From contig JACBWW010000022.1 in assembly GCA_020086605.1 (NCBI GenBank), positions 5,519,358-5,583,357 on the forward strand: a DNA stretch of 64,000 nt, given 5' to 3'. The notes below the pieces were generated by a model. It was not told where the DNA came from, made no database searches, and saw nothing but the letters and a program-made list of their open reading frames with translations. The position numbers were made by a program, and so were the translations under genes. Below are positions 37,106 to 49,811 of the stretch, piece after piece. How positions within the stretch are numbered: the stretch's first letter is position 1; the number at the start of each line of letters is the position of its first letter. This DNA is from Lanius collurio (Eukaryota; Chordata; Aves; Passeriformes; Laniidae).

Positions 37106-38197
37106 AAGGAAACAGGACTGTATCACTATCACAGGCTTTCTGACTGCTGATCCTATGGAAAAGGGTAAGCAAAGGACTGATCCCTGCACCACTACTAAAG
37201 ACCAGTGTGGAAGGATGTGCAATCAGGCACACAGAGGATAATCTCTCCTCCATCACTGGCACTGAAAAGCTCAGGGCTTATTGCACAGCTAATGAGAACA
37301 AACACATTTGCAGCTGGCCTCCCACCACCTGTAGAAGGTGAAAGTCGGCCAAAAGCCTACAAGACTCTCCAGTTGTGATGAATGGATGGAAACCAAAGCG
37401 TGGCTCAGATTCAAGCCCTAGACTAGTTACAGTACTGTAATTCTGTGCCAGCAGACCCACTTAAGAATGAAGGGCCCAGAGTGAGAGGCAGTCTCTAATA
37501 TTCTGTGATGGTAAAATACATTAGGGCAGGCATCAATTTACCTTGGTTAGTTATGTTTTTAGTTATGCTGTATTTTTGTGCTCAGGGGCCTAATTTATAA
37601 TTGTAATAATAAAATGTATTATGAAGTATAAGCCAAGCACATGTAGTTTCTAATTCTATTTCCTCTCAAAGGAAAGAGCTAAGCTGTTAAGCTCCAGGTT
37701 CTTTCAACATTTCTTATTTGTGACAAATACAAAAATCTGAAATCAGAGATGTACAACAGCAAGGCTTTTACAAAGTTCAGATAAAGCAAGGTAAATGTCT
37801 GCCTTTTTCTTCCTTTTTTTAATGCTCAAATGATATTTCTAGTTCCTCAGTGCCACAGCTGTCACAATGCCTCATTCTGCAGGAAAACTGAAGTTACAGA
37901 TACCACTCCAGTTCAGACATCCTCCCCACGACAGAAAAGTGACCATCCCAAAGCTTCCAGGGTAGCACTTCTACCTATGTTCTTACATTCAGGAGGTCAT
38001 CTGAGGGACCTTCCAGTTCCTAAGGCTGGGGACAACCCAAATTCTTTTAGGAGAATTACTCTGACTTGATTGTAGAGTTTAACTGAACAGCCCAGCTGTT
38101 AATGTTATATTAATTTTGCCCTTGATTGTATATGAGAACTGAGGGAGAACGTTTCACTATCTCATTCCCTCTTGACTGGAGCACCCTGTGCCAGGCC

Positions 38198-38211
38198 CCA
38201 GCAGGTGGCTG
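38198..38211 (+). promoter_or_regulatory. CTCF-like motif, plus strand
   Basis: The string CCAGCAGGTGGCTG matches 13 of 14 positions of the core CCASYAGRKGGCRS, failing only at position 13. It is the best CTCF-like match I noticed. It lies in a GC-rich patch inside AT-rich DNA, and it points toward the minus-strand match at 56015-56028. Confidence 0.4.
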
Positions 38212-38635
38212 GTCCCAGCTCCCCAGGTCCCCTGCTGGAGGCTCTTACTGGGACACATTTAGAACAACAGGATAACAATTTTTATATGTATGAGAACAAT
38301 TTAATGTTAACAGAAAACTATGTTTAATTATTCCGATTGTCAGTAAGTTATTCAAAAATATGATGTCAAAGAGCAAGACTAGCAACTGTACCATTTATCA
38401 ACTGTTTTTACAGTATCTAGTATTTATGCTATAAGCAGTAGTTTTAATAATTAAAAAAAAAAAAAATACTGCAGTAATTTTTACTCTAGATTCCACTGAT
38501 TAATGTTGATATTGACAACACATTAATATTGCTCAACTTATTGAGCTGAATAAATGATGAGGAAGAGTTAATAAGAATACAACTACCAAACATAATAATG
38601 GTCCTTAATCTTGTTCTTTACTCACATGAGCAGTC

Positions 38636-38700
38636 AGTCTCACTAATGTCAGTGGCCCAAATTTTGCAGTCCTTAATCACATACTGTTACCTTCAGTAGC
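38636..38700. repeat. Decayed ancient amniote palindromic repeat
   Basis: The strings aatgtcagtggcccaaattt and tgcagtccttaatcac correspond to one arm of the bird and reptile repeat that reads GACTTCAGTGGGCCAAATT, TGCAGTCCTTACTCA. The opposite arm is not visible, so this is a half copy. Confidence 0.5.
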
Positions 38701-41029
38701 TGTTGTTCTCAATTTAGGATCAAAGCCCATAGTTTGCTGGGGCCATGCTTTCAAGGGGGGATTGGGCCCAGACTTTTAATAAGGGGTTTGGTGGCTTACA
38801 AAGAGGTGATTAAGATCTTCCTTTGAAAAAACAGAAAAAGTAGAGTTCTTCTTTTGGATTATAACAGCACAGATAGCCGTAGCTTGTGGATTTCAGAGCA
38901 TTAACTACTAATCCACAAGTGAACTGAAAGGTTTTTGTTTGTTTGTTTTGCTATTACAGTATTTAAACTTGTCAACCTTCAGTTCTCAGTAAGTCATACT
39001 TAAGTTTCTTAGCAAAATATTTTATCACATCTCTGTGAGTGTGCCTAAAAGTTTGAGACATCTCCTGGTTATAGGCAAAACCCAGGGTAGGGTTTTTTTG
39101 TTTGATTTGGCTTAATTTAATGAAAAACTTGTACTTCTTTCTGAGAACTCAAATCATGAAGTTTTGGAAACTAAGCCACAATATAAAAGTTTCTATTTTC
39201 TGTAAGTGACATTCAAGGATTGTTGTTTGTCAGTGACAAACAGAAAGTATTTAGTATAATTATTATAGCACCTCAGTTAAAATCAGACTCTAGCCGTAGG
39301 TGATTGCAGCTATAAAGTTTCCAGAATAGGAACAATGAGCCCTATGAAACTAATGAAAAAAATCGCCAACTTCCTCACTCCAAAGTCTGATTTTTACAAG
39401 GACTCCACTTCTTCCTGGTTGCCAAAAATGAACAGTTTATTTGAATCTAGCTTAGGTCTCCAGGAAAATAATTTTAATGTAAAATTGAATAATGTTGCAC
39501 CAATGACAGGATAATTAAATGGTTTCAAAATTGAGCAATATTTAGGTAGTGTGCCCCACTAATGAAAATGCAGAAATCATATTCTAATGATAGCATAACT
39601 AAAGATGATAAATATTCAGATATACCCTTTGCTGTATCACTGTACTGTAATCAAATCAATTAGAAATCTAATGACTACTTTGACACAAACAGGTATTTAA
39701 TATGCTGAAAATGTACCAGATTTCCCCCCTCAAGCATTAGTAAAATCCCCAAGAAAATTAAAATCCAGGTCATAGCTAAATTCCTTTGAAACTGGGATTT
39801 AAATAAAAAAAAAAAAAAGAAAAAAAAAAGAATTTAGTCACTGTAAGAATTCTTTGTGCTATTATATTTTTATAAGGTTAAAGCTAAAAATAAGATCAAA
39901 ATCTTTTTGGGGGTTACATTAAAAAATAGACCAGGTGTGTTCAGAAACCCATCACACATATGCCTGTTAAACAGATGCGAACCAATAAATTAATTAAAGT
40001 TATTCTCCTCTCAAAATAGAAAAGAGGAAAGAGCTGTTAGGGACATTTATGGGGTGAAGTTCACTTGATTGACAGATTTTTATGCTTGGCCTCTATTGTA
40101 CAAACCTCTGATACTTCTCAAACAATTTCTGAAAGGAAAATTAAATCCCTGTCTGTAAGAGAATTTACTAACCTGTTTCTGGGCAGTCAGATTGATGCTA
40201 GAGATATGGCATGACTGTTTATCAGTTGGGAGAAGTGAATTAAGGAAACAAGGTTTCAACAGGGACCTGATGAAAATCTTTGCTAATAACCCCTGCCATC
40301 TCACTCAGGAAATCAGAGTTTGCATGTGAAATATCTCACTATCCTTTGTATGCTGTACTTCATGGTGACAATTAGCACCTCAGCTGAGCAAGTGAAAAAG
40401 TATCTTGTGCTGATCTTAAATCCTACTCTACTTATAGGACATGGAAAAAATAAATAGAAAGGCCTTTGAGGAACAGTAAATGGTTCTGAAAGGGCTACAC
40501 AACTCCTCAAAACATAAACTTCTCTTGGACTTCAAGCACAAACAACATTAATTTCCACATTTCTTCTTCCAATTATACAAATTCATTTTTTTCGGGAAAC
40601 CACACAATTGCTGCAAAAGGAATTAGTGGATGTAAGGGGTTATTAAACATGGCATTCACCCACTGCTCTTACACAGAAAAGGCAGCTCTGAAAAAACCAA
40701 AGCTGATTAATATGAAAGGCAGCTAACCTAAAAACTAAAACTTGAACTGAATGGTGTGCACTAATCTTTCTCAAATACACTTATGAAAGCTAAATTTGCT
40801 GGTATTTGCTATTGCTATGCAGGCTAAGTGTTCATGTGAATGATATCTCCACAGCTCTGAGCAAACCAGTAAAAAACAGAATTTTGTCCTCACTGGTAAT
40901 TTTCTCTATCTCCTGTCTATCCACAGCTGCCTGAATAGTGAACACTTCACAATTCAGGGCCATTTGTGATAAACTTTGTTAAAAAGCTGCCATTCATTAC
41001 TAGCAATTTCCTTAATCCTCAAGTCTCTT

Positions 41030-41440
41030 GTAAGGAAAAGATAGAAATTCTGTGTTATATATTTGCTCTACTGGGTCTACAAACAAAATAACTCAACATT
41101 AATAAAATACTCACCAGATCAAACTCTTCATAGCCAGCCTTAGACTTGCCATTGTTTATTGATGTTTGTTTGCCAGCCTATCTGGAGACATAGGGAAAAT
41201 CTTAATAGCTCTGGCCACTCATTAGCAAAGTACCGTGGAGTCCTAATCCCATAAAGATATTAAACTATTTTTCCTTACAATAGCAACAAATGGAGGGAAT
41301 TCTCATTACTTATTAAGATGTGGTACATTCTTTGCATATTGAGTTTCTTCTTATACTTTGAACTCTTTCCCTCCATCACTGTTTCTGAAGCTGAGATCAA
41401 AGTAGATTGGCCTTACAGAGCTGCAGATGAGTGGCCGCCT
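41030..41440. promoter_or_regulatory. Putative conserved non-coding element
   Basis: This repeat-free block carries overlapping SOX- and FOX-type sites (cattgtttattgatgtttgt at about 41150-41169), plus actcattagcaaagtaccgt, tcttaatagctc, tattaaactatttttcc and ctttgcatattgag. CpGs are retained in taccgtgg and ggccgcc. The density and smooth composition are typical of vertebrate enhancers. A GC-rich flank begins at about 41450. Confidence 0.45.
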
Positions 41441-41449
41441 TTCAGAGAA

Positions 41450-44400
41450 TATTAATGCCCTCCTGAAGGGCCCATGTGGGGAGGAGGTGGATTCCCCTGG
41501 TGGGAGAGCCCTGCCAGCCCAGCCACACCAGGCTGGGGACACAGCACAGCCCAGCTGAGGGGAGCTGCTCACCCCAATTTAACTACATGGCCCAAATCTC
41601 AAAGCAATAGCCAGCCCAGGTCTCTTTTGGAACTGGAGAACTGTGTAAATTTGGATTCTGGCACACTGGCCCAGAGCAATTTGCTTTATAGCAGGAAAAT
41701 ATGTGACCAATTCTGTATTTTGCATTGCAAAGAAATTCTGGTCTTTCTGGTTTGCACTTTTGACTTCTCCAGGTTTAGATTTCACTTCTCTGTACCTCAC
41801 CTCCTCGAGGACCAGCATTATCAGTGAGCTCGTGGGCAGCTGGCAAGACAGTTCCCCCTCCAATCTTCCCCTTCCAGCAGGGATCCTGCCATGCAGGGTT
41901 TCTTTCTTGCCTTCAAATTTGCTTGCAAGACTTTTAAAGGGGAATTACTTTAGAGCTTGTTAAAGGTAAGAGTAAACATGCTAAGTACTAGGACATTCAG
42001 TGGGTATCAGAAAAGAAGAAATGCTATATTCATTACAGAGGAAAATCTAGTAATAAAAAGTATTACCTGTATTTATAGCCCTTGTAACTTAATTTTTGTG
42101 ACAAAGCAAAGAAGTAAAAACATTCCTTTCTGCCTTTCAGTGACCCCTATAAGAACCCCCCCATGGAGTCATTTAGGATAGTAATTTGAGTGAAAATATA
42201 TGCAGCCTTTACTTTGCTTGCTCTTCTTAAATTAATAACCCTCACTGACAATTAATCTAAAAGTTTCTAAAGGTATTTGCAAAAATGCCCTCAAATTAGT
42301 AAGCACTTAAAAGAAATAAAAACTTAAAAGACATTATCCACAACATAAAAGAGCAACAGAACATGGAGCTGCATTGTTCAAATGTTAAAACTGTACATAA
42401 AATACTCCTTCAATATACACTGCCAGTAAAAACCAAAGCAAAGCAGGTCATTAAAATGTCAGACTTGGGGCAGAGTGGAAAAAATGCTGTGTTTAAAAGT
42501 AAACATGTAGACCTTTAAAAACTATTTCCCCTTAAAGTTAACTGTTAAAAATACCCCGAACCAACAACAACCGAACCAAAACAACCTAAAACTAACCCCC
42601 AAACAAAAACTGCAGCATCAGAATAGAGTCAAACTCTAGCCTTAGCCTTGTTCCTAAGCAAACCTAAGGACACTTTTGAAGTCTTTATGCAGCTGGATGT
42701 CAGCTTTGTTTGGGAAATACCATTTTCCTTTATCTGTTTTTTCTAAAGCAAAAGCAGAGTGGTGAGTTCAGGCCATCGATACCTGTGCCATGAGTGTGCT
42801 ACAGCTCAGGGGGAACACGAGAAGCCCCACAAACCTTGGGAGCCCCATGTGCCTCTGTAGAACCCTCGGGAAGATGCTGAGGTGCCCTGCAGAGCCCTGT
42901 GCTGACTGATGGACTCTCACACTCACTGCTGTGGGGATGCTGAGCCTCATGCAGGATTTTAGCACTCTGTAAAGAGCTCAGAGTGGAAAACTTCAATGCC
43001 TTCTCCTCGTGTGAACTAAAACTGCCCACTGAAGCTGGCAGAAGATTATCAGGATAAGTGAGATGCTGTGGTAGTTACTGGGGAATGGAAGGCACATTAA
43101 TGACACTTTTTTGAATTAACCAGTTTTACAGTCCAGTGCAGATGAATCAAGAGAGTAAAAGAAAAACCAAAGTCTGTCTCTTCAGACACAAACTGAGTTG
43201 AAGTACTGAAAATAAAATGTTGTATACTGGTGTCACTTTTTCTACCTCCAAGCTTTTTGAGCCAGTAACAAAGATTAATGTCCTTCTGATTCTTCAGAGC
43301 TGAATGTTTTAATTTCCCTTCTACTGGAAAAAAGTAAATCACGGGCCCAAAGAAATTTTTCATCTCAGTTTTGTATATTTTCAGTGAAGTATCTGCATAT
43401 GAAGTCAGTATATAATCAACTGAGTTGAGTTCCTAAACTGTGTCTAAAAGGTGGCAATGCCCTAGCGACAGCTCTGTCCAGCAGGAAGAATTCCACATTA
43501 ACTGGGCTAGTGCATATCTGAACACCACCTCTGATTGCCTCAATTATTCCAGATTAATTTTGGTTTTATAGAAGTAGTTGGCTCATAAAGCACAGATAAA
43601 TGTAATGATTAAAAACAAAAAAAAATGTACCCTCAGGCAGTGTCTGGGACTCCCAGTGAAGTCCATGCAGGAATACAGGTAACTTATTTTGTCCTCTAAC
43701 ATCTCTGCATCTCTGTTCCCTAAAGCTGAGAAACACCACTGCTGAAAGTACAGGTTGTCACATTTACAATGGGCAACTAAAACCTTCTTCTGGTTTCCAT
43801 CTGATAAGAGCAGTGCTCAAACTGGAGAGACAATGGAGAAACATATAATAGCACCAACAAATTCAACTTGTATTTAACTAGTCCTTTTCCTTTAAATCAG
43901 CTTCTGCCATACAAATATTTGTAAGTTGGAAAAAAAGCCTGTAATTGTGTTTGACACGTTATACTCATGCAAAGACCATGGGAGAATTTTAACCTTCATA
44001 TTTATGAAGTTTCTTTTTCTAGTTTTTAGTATTTTATGTATTATGATCAAATATACCAGCAGGAGAGAGATCTATGGACAAAGTTTTAGATTGGTATAAT
44101 TGACTCAGCAAAAAACAAAGACATCTTTAGACAGCTGTGGTTCCATGACTGTTAACAACAGGTCTGCCATGCCCAATACTTCCTCAGTGAGTATGATCAC
44201 TAATTCTTAGTGATAGGTTTACAGTGACAATTCAAACAGCAAAAACATACTGTATATGTATTTTTGACAGCTCTATTGTTTTCCTTCTATGATTAAAATG
44301 ATAAGTAATACTTTAAAAGGATTAAAATTGGATGTTAGAAAGTTGGTTTCTAGCCACACATAAAGCCTTCAAACAAAAAGGCAAATTTTCTTATATTTTA

Positions 44401-45795
44401 AATCAACAGGGTGACTTTAGAGCACCTCAATACTTCCTATAATTTCATCAAACTATTTTGATCCAGCAGCAGGAGCCTAAAGCCAGGCTGAAAGCCCCAT
44501 GGAACCCATGGCTTGTAACCTGTGGCTTTGGTGAAGGCAGTGCCTCATGACCCTGGAGGGCTGGTACTTAGTTATAATGATAGGTTTGAACACTGTTTCT
44601 TTTCCTATTGTCTACAAGCATTCAGGATGATAATCCCAGTTTAAACAGATTTTCTACTCTCATGACACCTCTGGAAGTTCTAGTTTCCTTAAAGATAAGC
44701 AAAAATGTTAATTTAACTTGTAATCTTTGTGGAAAATAACTACTATCAATAGTGGAGATTCCATAGCTTGGAAAGAGGGTTCATTTTGGGTTCTTCAACC
44801 TAGATAAAAAATAATGAAATAACTTTATCTGAAAATGTTAGCTTGCTTGCAGTTCATTATGAGCATGTCAGAAGTTTGTTTTTACTGATTTATTACTGTC
44901 TTGGAGTGTCTCAAACTGGGACAATTATACAGCTACTGCTACTGTCTTCCTGGCCACAGGCTAAACCAGCAGCCAGTTCTCCATTACCTAACTACCAAAA
45001 AAAAAAAAAGCAGCTTGAAAGTGCACATTAAAGATTTCAAATGTTTTCTTCAAAAAGACTTATCATAGATCTTCTGAAAACATGTGCCATATTCCAGGAA
45101 AATCTCTTAAAAGATGTTTTTCATGAGCATTTGGCATTGATTAATTAGGAGTTTAAAGAAACTGGTACTTATGCTGTATTTACAGAGCACAGGCTCAACT
45201 GTCACCCAAATGCAGGCAACTTGTATTGAGCCATCATTTCTCCACACACCTCAGTTCTAGGTATTTAGCAGGAAAGATAAACCTCCACAAACACCACCTA
45301 CATACATATTAAGAACATGTGAGACACATAAAACTAAATCCCAGCCACCCTCCACAAACAGTCTTCCTTCAGGGTTCCAAACTGTAATTCAGCCAGAGTA
45401 TGACCTAGAACAAGTCATGGCCATCAAGCTACTTCGATGTTCTTGTAATTTCAGAGATTTTTTTTTTTTTTAGAGAGCTAATCAGCAAAGTCCCTAGGAT
45501 TCTTCTCCTGAAACTTCCATTTTTCAGAAGCCCTTATTCACATTCTCTACTCTGGTCAACTCTGAAGACTGCAGGCCTATTATTTTAAATTGGTGGTTTG
45601 CCTTTTTCTCCAACTGGCATTGCTACTCTAGCAAAGAAGCACACCTACCTTGCCAGCAACTATTTGTTCCCCCAGTGTTGCCCACTGTGCTGAAGAAGGG
45701 CAGGCATTCCAACAGCAATGTGGTTCAAACCACAGCTTGATCCAGTTTAAAAAAAATGAAACAGAAAGCCAAAAACACAAACTGTAAGGGGAAAA
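41450..45795. other. Unique DNA with GC-richer patches, no gene called
   Basis: At 41474-41965 frames are open on both strands, and a TTAAAG|GTAAGAG donor stands at 41965-41966. A weak acceptor (gacttctccag near 41774) would give a 190-nt plus exon, but the frame stops just before the donor and no protein is recognised. A GC-richer patch at 42750-43030 is unassigned. The remainder is AT-rich and featureless, with an A run at 44998-45010 and a T run at about 45459-45472. Confidence 0.45.
42551..42610. repeat. A/C-rich low-complexity tract
   Basis: About 60 bases consist almost wholly of A and C on the plus strand (accaacaacaaccgaaccaa and similar), with strong strand asymmetry. No regular unit is present. 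Confidence 0.75.
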
Positions 45796-45802
45796 AGAAA
45801 AA

Positions 45803-45864
45803 GGTGCCTAAGTATCAGCTATTGGATGAGAGACTGGCCAGGGAAAGCTGCAGTGTGGGAAGGC
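45803..45864 (+). pseudogene. 5S rRNA-like fragment (3' half), possible 5S-derived SINE relic
   Basis: From 45822, ttggatgagagactggccag and ggaa closely match the 5S rRNA 3' region TTGGATGGGAGACCGCCTGG, GAA: about 20 of 23 positions agree if one extra G is allowed. The flanks also fit loosely, with gcctaagtatcag before it (compare GCCTGGTTAGTAC) and gctgcagtgtgggaaggc after it (compare GGTGCTGTAGGC). The 5' half of 5S is not seen; an A-rich stretch lies upstream instead. It could be a truncated 5S pseudogene or the head of a 5S-derived SINE such as the AmnSINE class. The differences rule out a working 5S gene. Confidence 0.4.
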
Positions 45865-46440
45865 AATGCAAGGCACCTGAGCTCACTGGCCTTGGAGCCC
45901 AGCACAGCCTGTCTGCCCAGGGCCACCTGGCATCTGCCTGATTTCCCTCCTTGCACAAAGGGATAGATCAGGAATAGTTCAAATGAACTGGTCAGCCAGC
46001 AGAACTAGAGGAATTACAAGCTTCTACCAAAGGACAGTGATAAAACAATTCCAATCAGAACAGCTGCTTTTACATGTAATGTTTGGCATCAGGAAAGGAT
46101 GACTTGAGCCAACACAGGCTACCTGCTGTATTTTAGAAAACTTGCACATGCTCACTTGTGCCAGAGGACAGAGTGTATTATATCCCCACAGGGAGAGAGA
46201 TGAGTTGTTCATGGGAACATCTTTATCTGGCACAGTTATGCCTGGAAAGTTGGGTGATTCCCACCTTTACTTTCTCACCTGTGTTAACTCTGTCATTCTG
46301 TTACCCCAAGCTGGAGTCAACAGATCTTACAAAGCAGCCCTGGGACCCTGCAAGTTGCTCAAAACACATAAATGCTGTGAGATGCAGATCTACAGACACC
46401 TTAGAGAGCACTTTCTAATAACAATAAGGATCTAATTTAC

Positions 46441-46575
46441 CTTCATTTATGTTGTCATTATAGCACTGCAGTTTGAAATCAGTATTTCAAGGCAATGGTT
46501 AGAAATCTAGCAGCATTTCTGTATGAGCTGTCATCACCATCTGCACCACCACTGACTTTTTCTTAACTGATCCAG
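46441..46575 (-). ncRNA. Candidate exon of an unknown minus-strand transcript
   Basis: On the minus strand a classical acceptor, a long pyrimidine tract (tttttttctttctttttcag, 46576-46595), opens a 135-nt segment that ends at a donor AATGAAG|GTAAAT (plus 46435-46440). No frame is open throughout. The best reads 24 codons (starting G-S-V-K-K-K-S-V-V-V and ending M-L-L-D-F) and then stops 60 nt before the donor. This suits a non-coding exon better than a coding one. The acceptor is the strongest in the window, but pyrimidine tracts followed by CAG also arise by chance in AT-rich DNA. Confidence 0.22.
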
Positions 46576-49500
46576 CTGAAAAAGAAAGAAAAAAATTGTT
46601 AGATCAGTTTGAATCCAATTCCCTGTGCCTGTGCAAATGCTTCTCTTGGAACAGGGCAGGAGAAGCAGCAGGGGCCAAAGCTGCTGCAGAAACTCAAGGA
46701 TGGCCACATTCTTTGATATTTGCATAGAGGGCCAGACTGACTTAGAGTAAAATATCTTTAGGTGCATTCTAGTCTTTTTTATGCTTATAATTTTTTTTTC
46801 ACATTCCATATAGAATCCATCCACAGACTTGGTGTTTTTCTGGTGGATTTGTTCACACAATACTTTATGCTGGCAGCTCATTTCTGCCTTAGTCATGTTT
46901 TCGTTTTTTACTTCAGCAGATGTTTACAATTACTCCTTAAAATGCTTCCATTTTCTCTGATCACTGAATGTGAATGAGGTGACATTTTTAAAAATAATGG
47001 CAGTTTTTTCTGGCCAGAAAACATGTTGTTAGATTCAAATAATCTTTATCTCTTTAAACTATGTAAAGGTTTTATATCTTTGTAACAGCAGCACCTGCAC
47101 TACTCTGCCTATTCCTTTTTTGCCAAAACCAAAGTGTTGTCATTACCTGACTGTATCTTCTGCCGGGTCATCAGATGTTTATATGGCTTTTATTCAACCT
47201 TAAAAAAATGAGGCCTATTCTCTTGGATTTGTGTTGGATGGACTGCAGAATAAAAGGTGCTACAGCAGCCTGAGCTTCTGAAATGCAGAGGAAGGTTTCT
47301 CTGCTTCTCTTTCAATCAGGTTTTTTCCCAATTGTTTTTATTGAGTAAAATTTAGATCAAAGTTCTTACAAACAAATGCCTCATTTTCAACACCTGCAAT
47401 TATATTGCAATGTCTGTAATGCTTCAGATGTTCTTCAGAAACCCATTTCTGGAAGTCCTCCAAGCTTCTGAGAAAATTCAGCTGTTTCTTCTTTTTTTTT
47501 CTTTTGTTTTGAAAAACAAGATTTTAATTTGCAGAAAAAAAATATACGACTGTGCCATCAGTTTACCATAAAGGCTTAAACTAGAGAGCCACACAGATAT
47601 TTTGAAAGATCACTTTCTTTTTGATGAAGTCTCGTGACTTTTGGAGTGCTGACTCATGGTTTCTGCATGCTTGACATCAGCAATACCACAACTGAGAGAA
47701 AATCTTTGTGAAAGATTCCTTTCTAGTCCTCTTGAGACAAAGGGATCCTCCAGGAAAGGACACAGAGAAACAACTGTTTCTTATTCATTATAGTTCCCAG
47801 TTAAAAACAAGCTCAAAACCCAACTTTAAAACAAACAATCTAAAATATCTGCCAAACCATTCCTGCTTCTTTCTTTCACTGTAATGACTCAAAAAAGGTA
47901 TGAACACATTTTTTTCTTTTCATTGTTAGGATTTGAAAAATCATACTATGTATGAAAATGAAACTTCTAGTATAATTTAATGTTTTTCAATAAACAGCTT
48001 CTTTTAATATACCATATTTCTCCCTCTTTCTTGTCAAGAAAGAAGTCTGGCATTAGAGACAGACATAGACTTTCTCATTAATGTTCATACGTTATTTTTA
48101 ATAATAGTGTGTAGTGTTTTAGCTTCCAAGAAGAAAAATAGCAATTTTATGATGACACTCATTTCTCTTAATAGAAAAATATTTTCCTTTACTAGGAATC
48201 AAGTATTCTGAGAGAAACATGGAAATATCACTTGAAAAAAATTAAAACTGTTTTGCTCTTGAGAATTTTAGCCCATGAGTTAATGTACTTCCACTGCAAT
48301 GTGCTAGCTGATCCATGACCTCAAGCTTCTACTTGTGTAAAACAATTACAAATATTCCTTACTCCTAATAAAAGAGAAGGAAACTAGGGACTATCCCTAA
48401 CATTACTGACATCAGTAGTAGAGGAAGATGATAATATATTATACTAAGTGTAAAGAATTTGATTCTGGAACTGGCTGGTTTGGCAGCCAAAACTAGACTC
48501 TTTATTGAGCAAAACTTCCTATTATTCCAAGTTTTCCTACTCTAAGACTTGAGGATAAATTGCTTGTGGGCTTGATAAAAATGGTCGGTATGTGCCTGCA
48601 TTAAAGTATTTTTGGCATAAACTCCTTCAGAGGCAAATCAGGTCACATTCACAAATGTTTTACAAAACAAAAATTTTACAATTTACAACTGTTATTGTCA
48701 CATGGCATTAATTTGATAGCTCTCTTAAACTGACTTGCTGATTCTCTTATATTCACCAGACTTTTTAATTAATTGTGCCAAGCTGAAGGCAAACAAACAA
48801 AACTAGACTGAAAAGTAAAACTGTACTCCAGCAAAGGTACAGTCATCCAGCTCAGTTCACTCCATAACTGAGCCCAAATCTGTACTGTGCTATGAACTAC
48901 CCAATGACACCATCAGAATCATCTTTCACAGAGGGCTGCTCAGCACAGAATATAAAACCTCAAAGATCCCTCCTTTTTTCCTACCTATTTGTTCTACATG
49001 GACACGAACAACAGTATTATCACTACTTCTAAATATTTCTAACATCATTACTACTACAAAAGTACTTTTATTTCATCACCTTTTTTATTTTTTCAGAACA
49101 ATAGACAGCTGTTCTGAACCATAGACAATTTAAGTACCTGTTCACAAATTTAGATCTACTGAAGACCAGACTACAAAATATGTGATTTGATCTATGCTGC
49201 ACCAGTCCTTCAGCTAATCACAAAACTCATGCTGGATCTCCCAACCTCAGTAAGCACAAGATTAATTTAAGAATGCCAGAGCATTACTTCATAACTTGTC
49301 CTTAAGAATAGTATCTCATATTTATAGTAACTCTCTGTAACCCATGATTTACCCAAAACCTCTTCTTCTTACTCTGTTAAACTCAGTCTTTTAAAAATTA
49401 TACTGTATTTTCATTCTATCAGAGTAGAAGTATAGTTATTGGAAAATATTTCCATTTTTTTCCCCTGTAAAACATTTGGGCAGGTGGAACTAACACCACA

Positions 49501-49760
49501 TGCTGCAAATATATTAATACTAAGTAAAGAGCTTCTTCTCCCCTCACCCTACACATGCACATACATATGCATGATGTTTTTCATACACATACAATGATGA
49601 TGTTTTCTTGATCAAGATAGGGGAAAAAAGATTGTCTAGAGCATTTCAACACTTCTGATGTAGTTTAAGCTTGGGTGTATGAAATTGCTTTTGGGACTGC
49701 TCTTCCCCAGAACCAAAATCCTATTGTAAGAGCCCAAGCCTCAGCATTTCCCTTCTTCTC

Positions 49761-49811
49761 AAAAAAAAAACCAAACCAAAACAAAACAAAAAAACCCAAA
49801 CCCAAAAGAAA
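49761..49811. repeat. A/C-rich low-complexity tract
   Basis: Ten A are followed by irregular ccaaaccaaaacaaaacaaa-type units and then acccaaacccaaaag. This is low complexity without a fixed period. Confidence 0.8.

Larger units (their letters stand above)
37110..41020. other. Unique AT-rich DNA with two further non-coding candidates
   Basis: A plus frame at 37830-38069 follows a pyrimidine-rich stretch ending in cattctgcag (37881), but no donor closes it and the peptide is unrecognised. Smooth repeat-free segments at 38280-38420 (tttaattattccgattgtca), 38500-38600 (ttaatgttgatattgacaac) and 39530-39715 (aatcaaatcaattagaaatc) look constrained. A runs lie at 38453-38466 and about 39805-39829. 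Confidence 0.5.

Noticed and set aside
37830..38069. 79-codon plus frame after a pyrimidine-rich stretch
   Set aside because: No donor closes it, no polyadenylation signal follows closely, and the peptide is unrecognised.
41474..41965. Plus-strand frames ending near a GTAAGAG donor
   Set aside because: The frame closes just before the donor and the only acceptor candidate has a poor pyrimidine tract.
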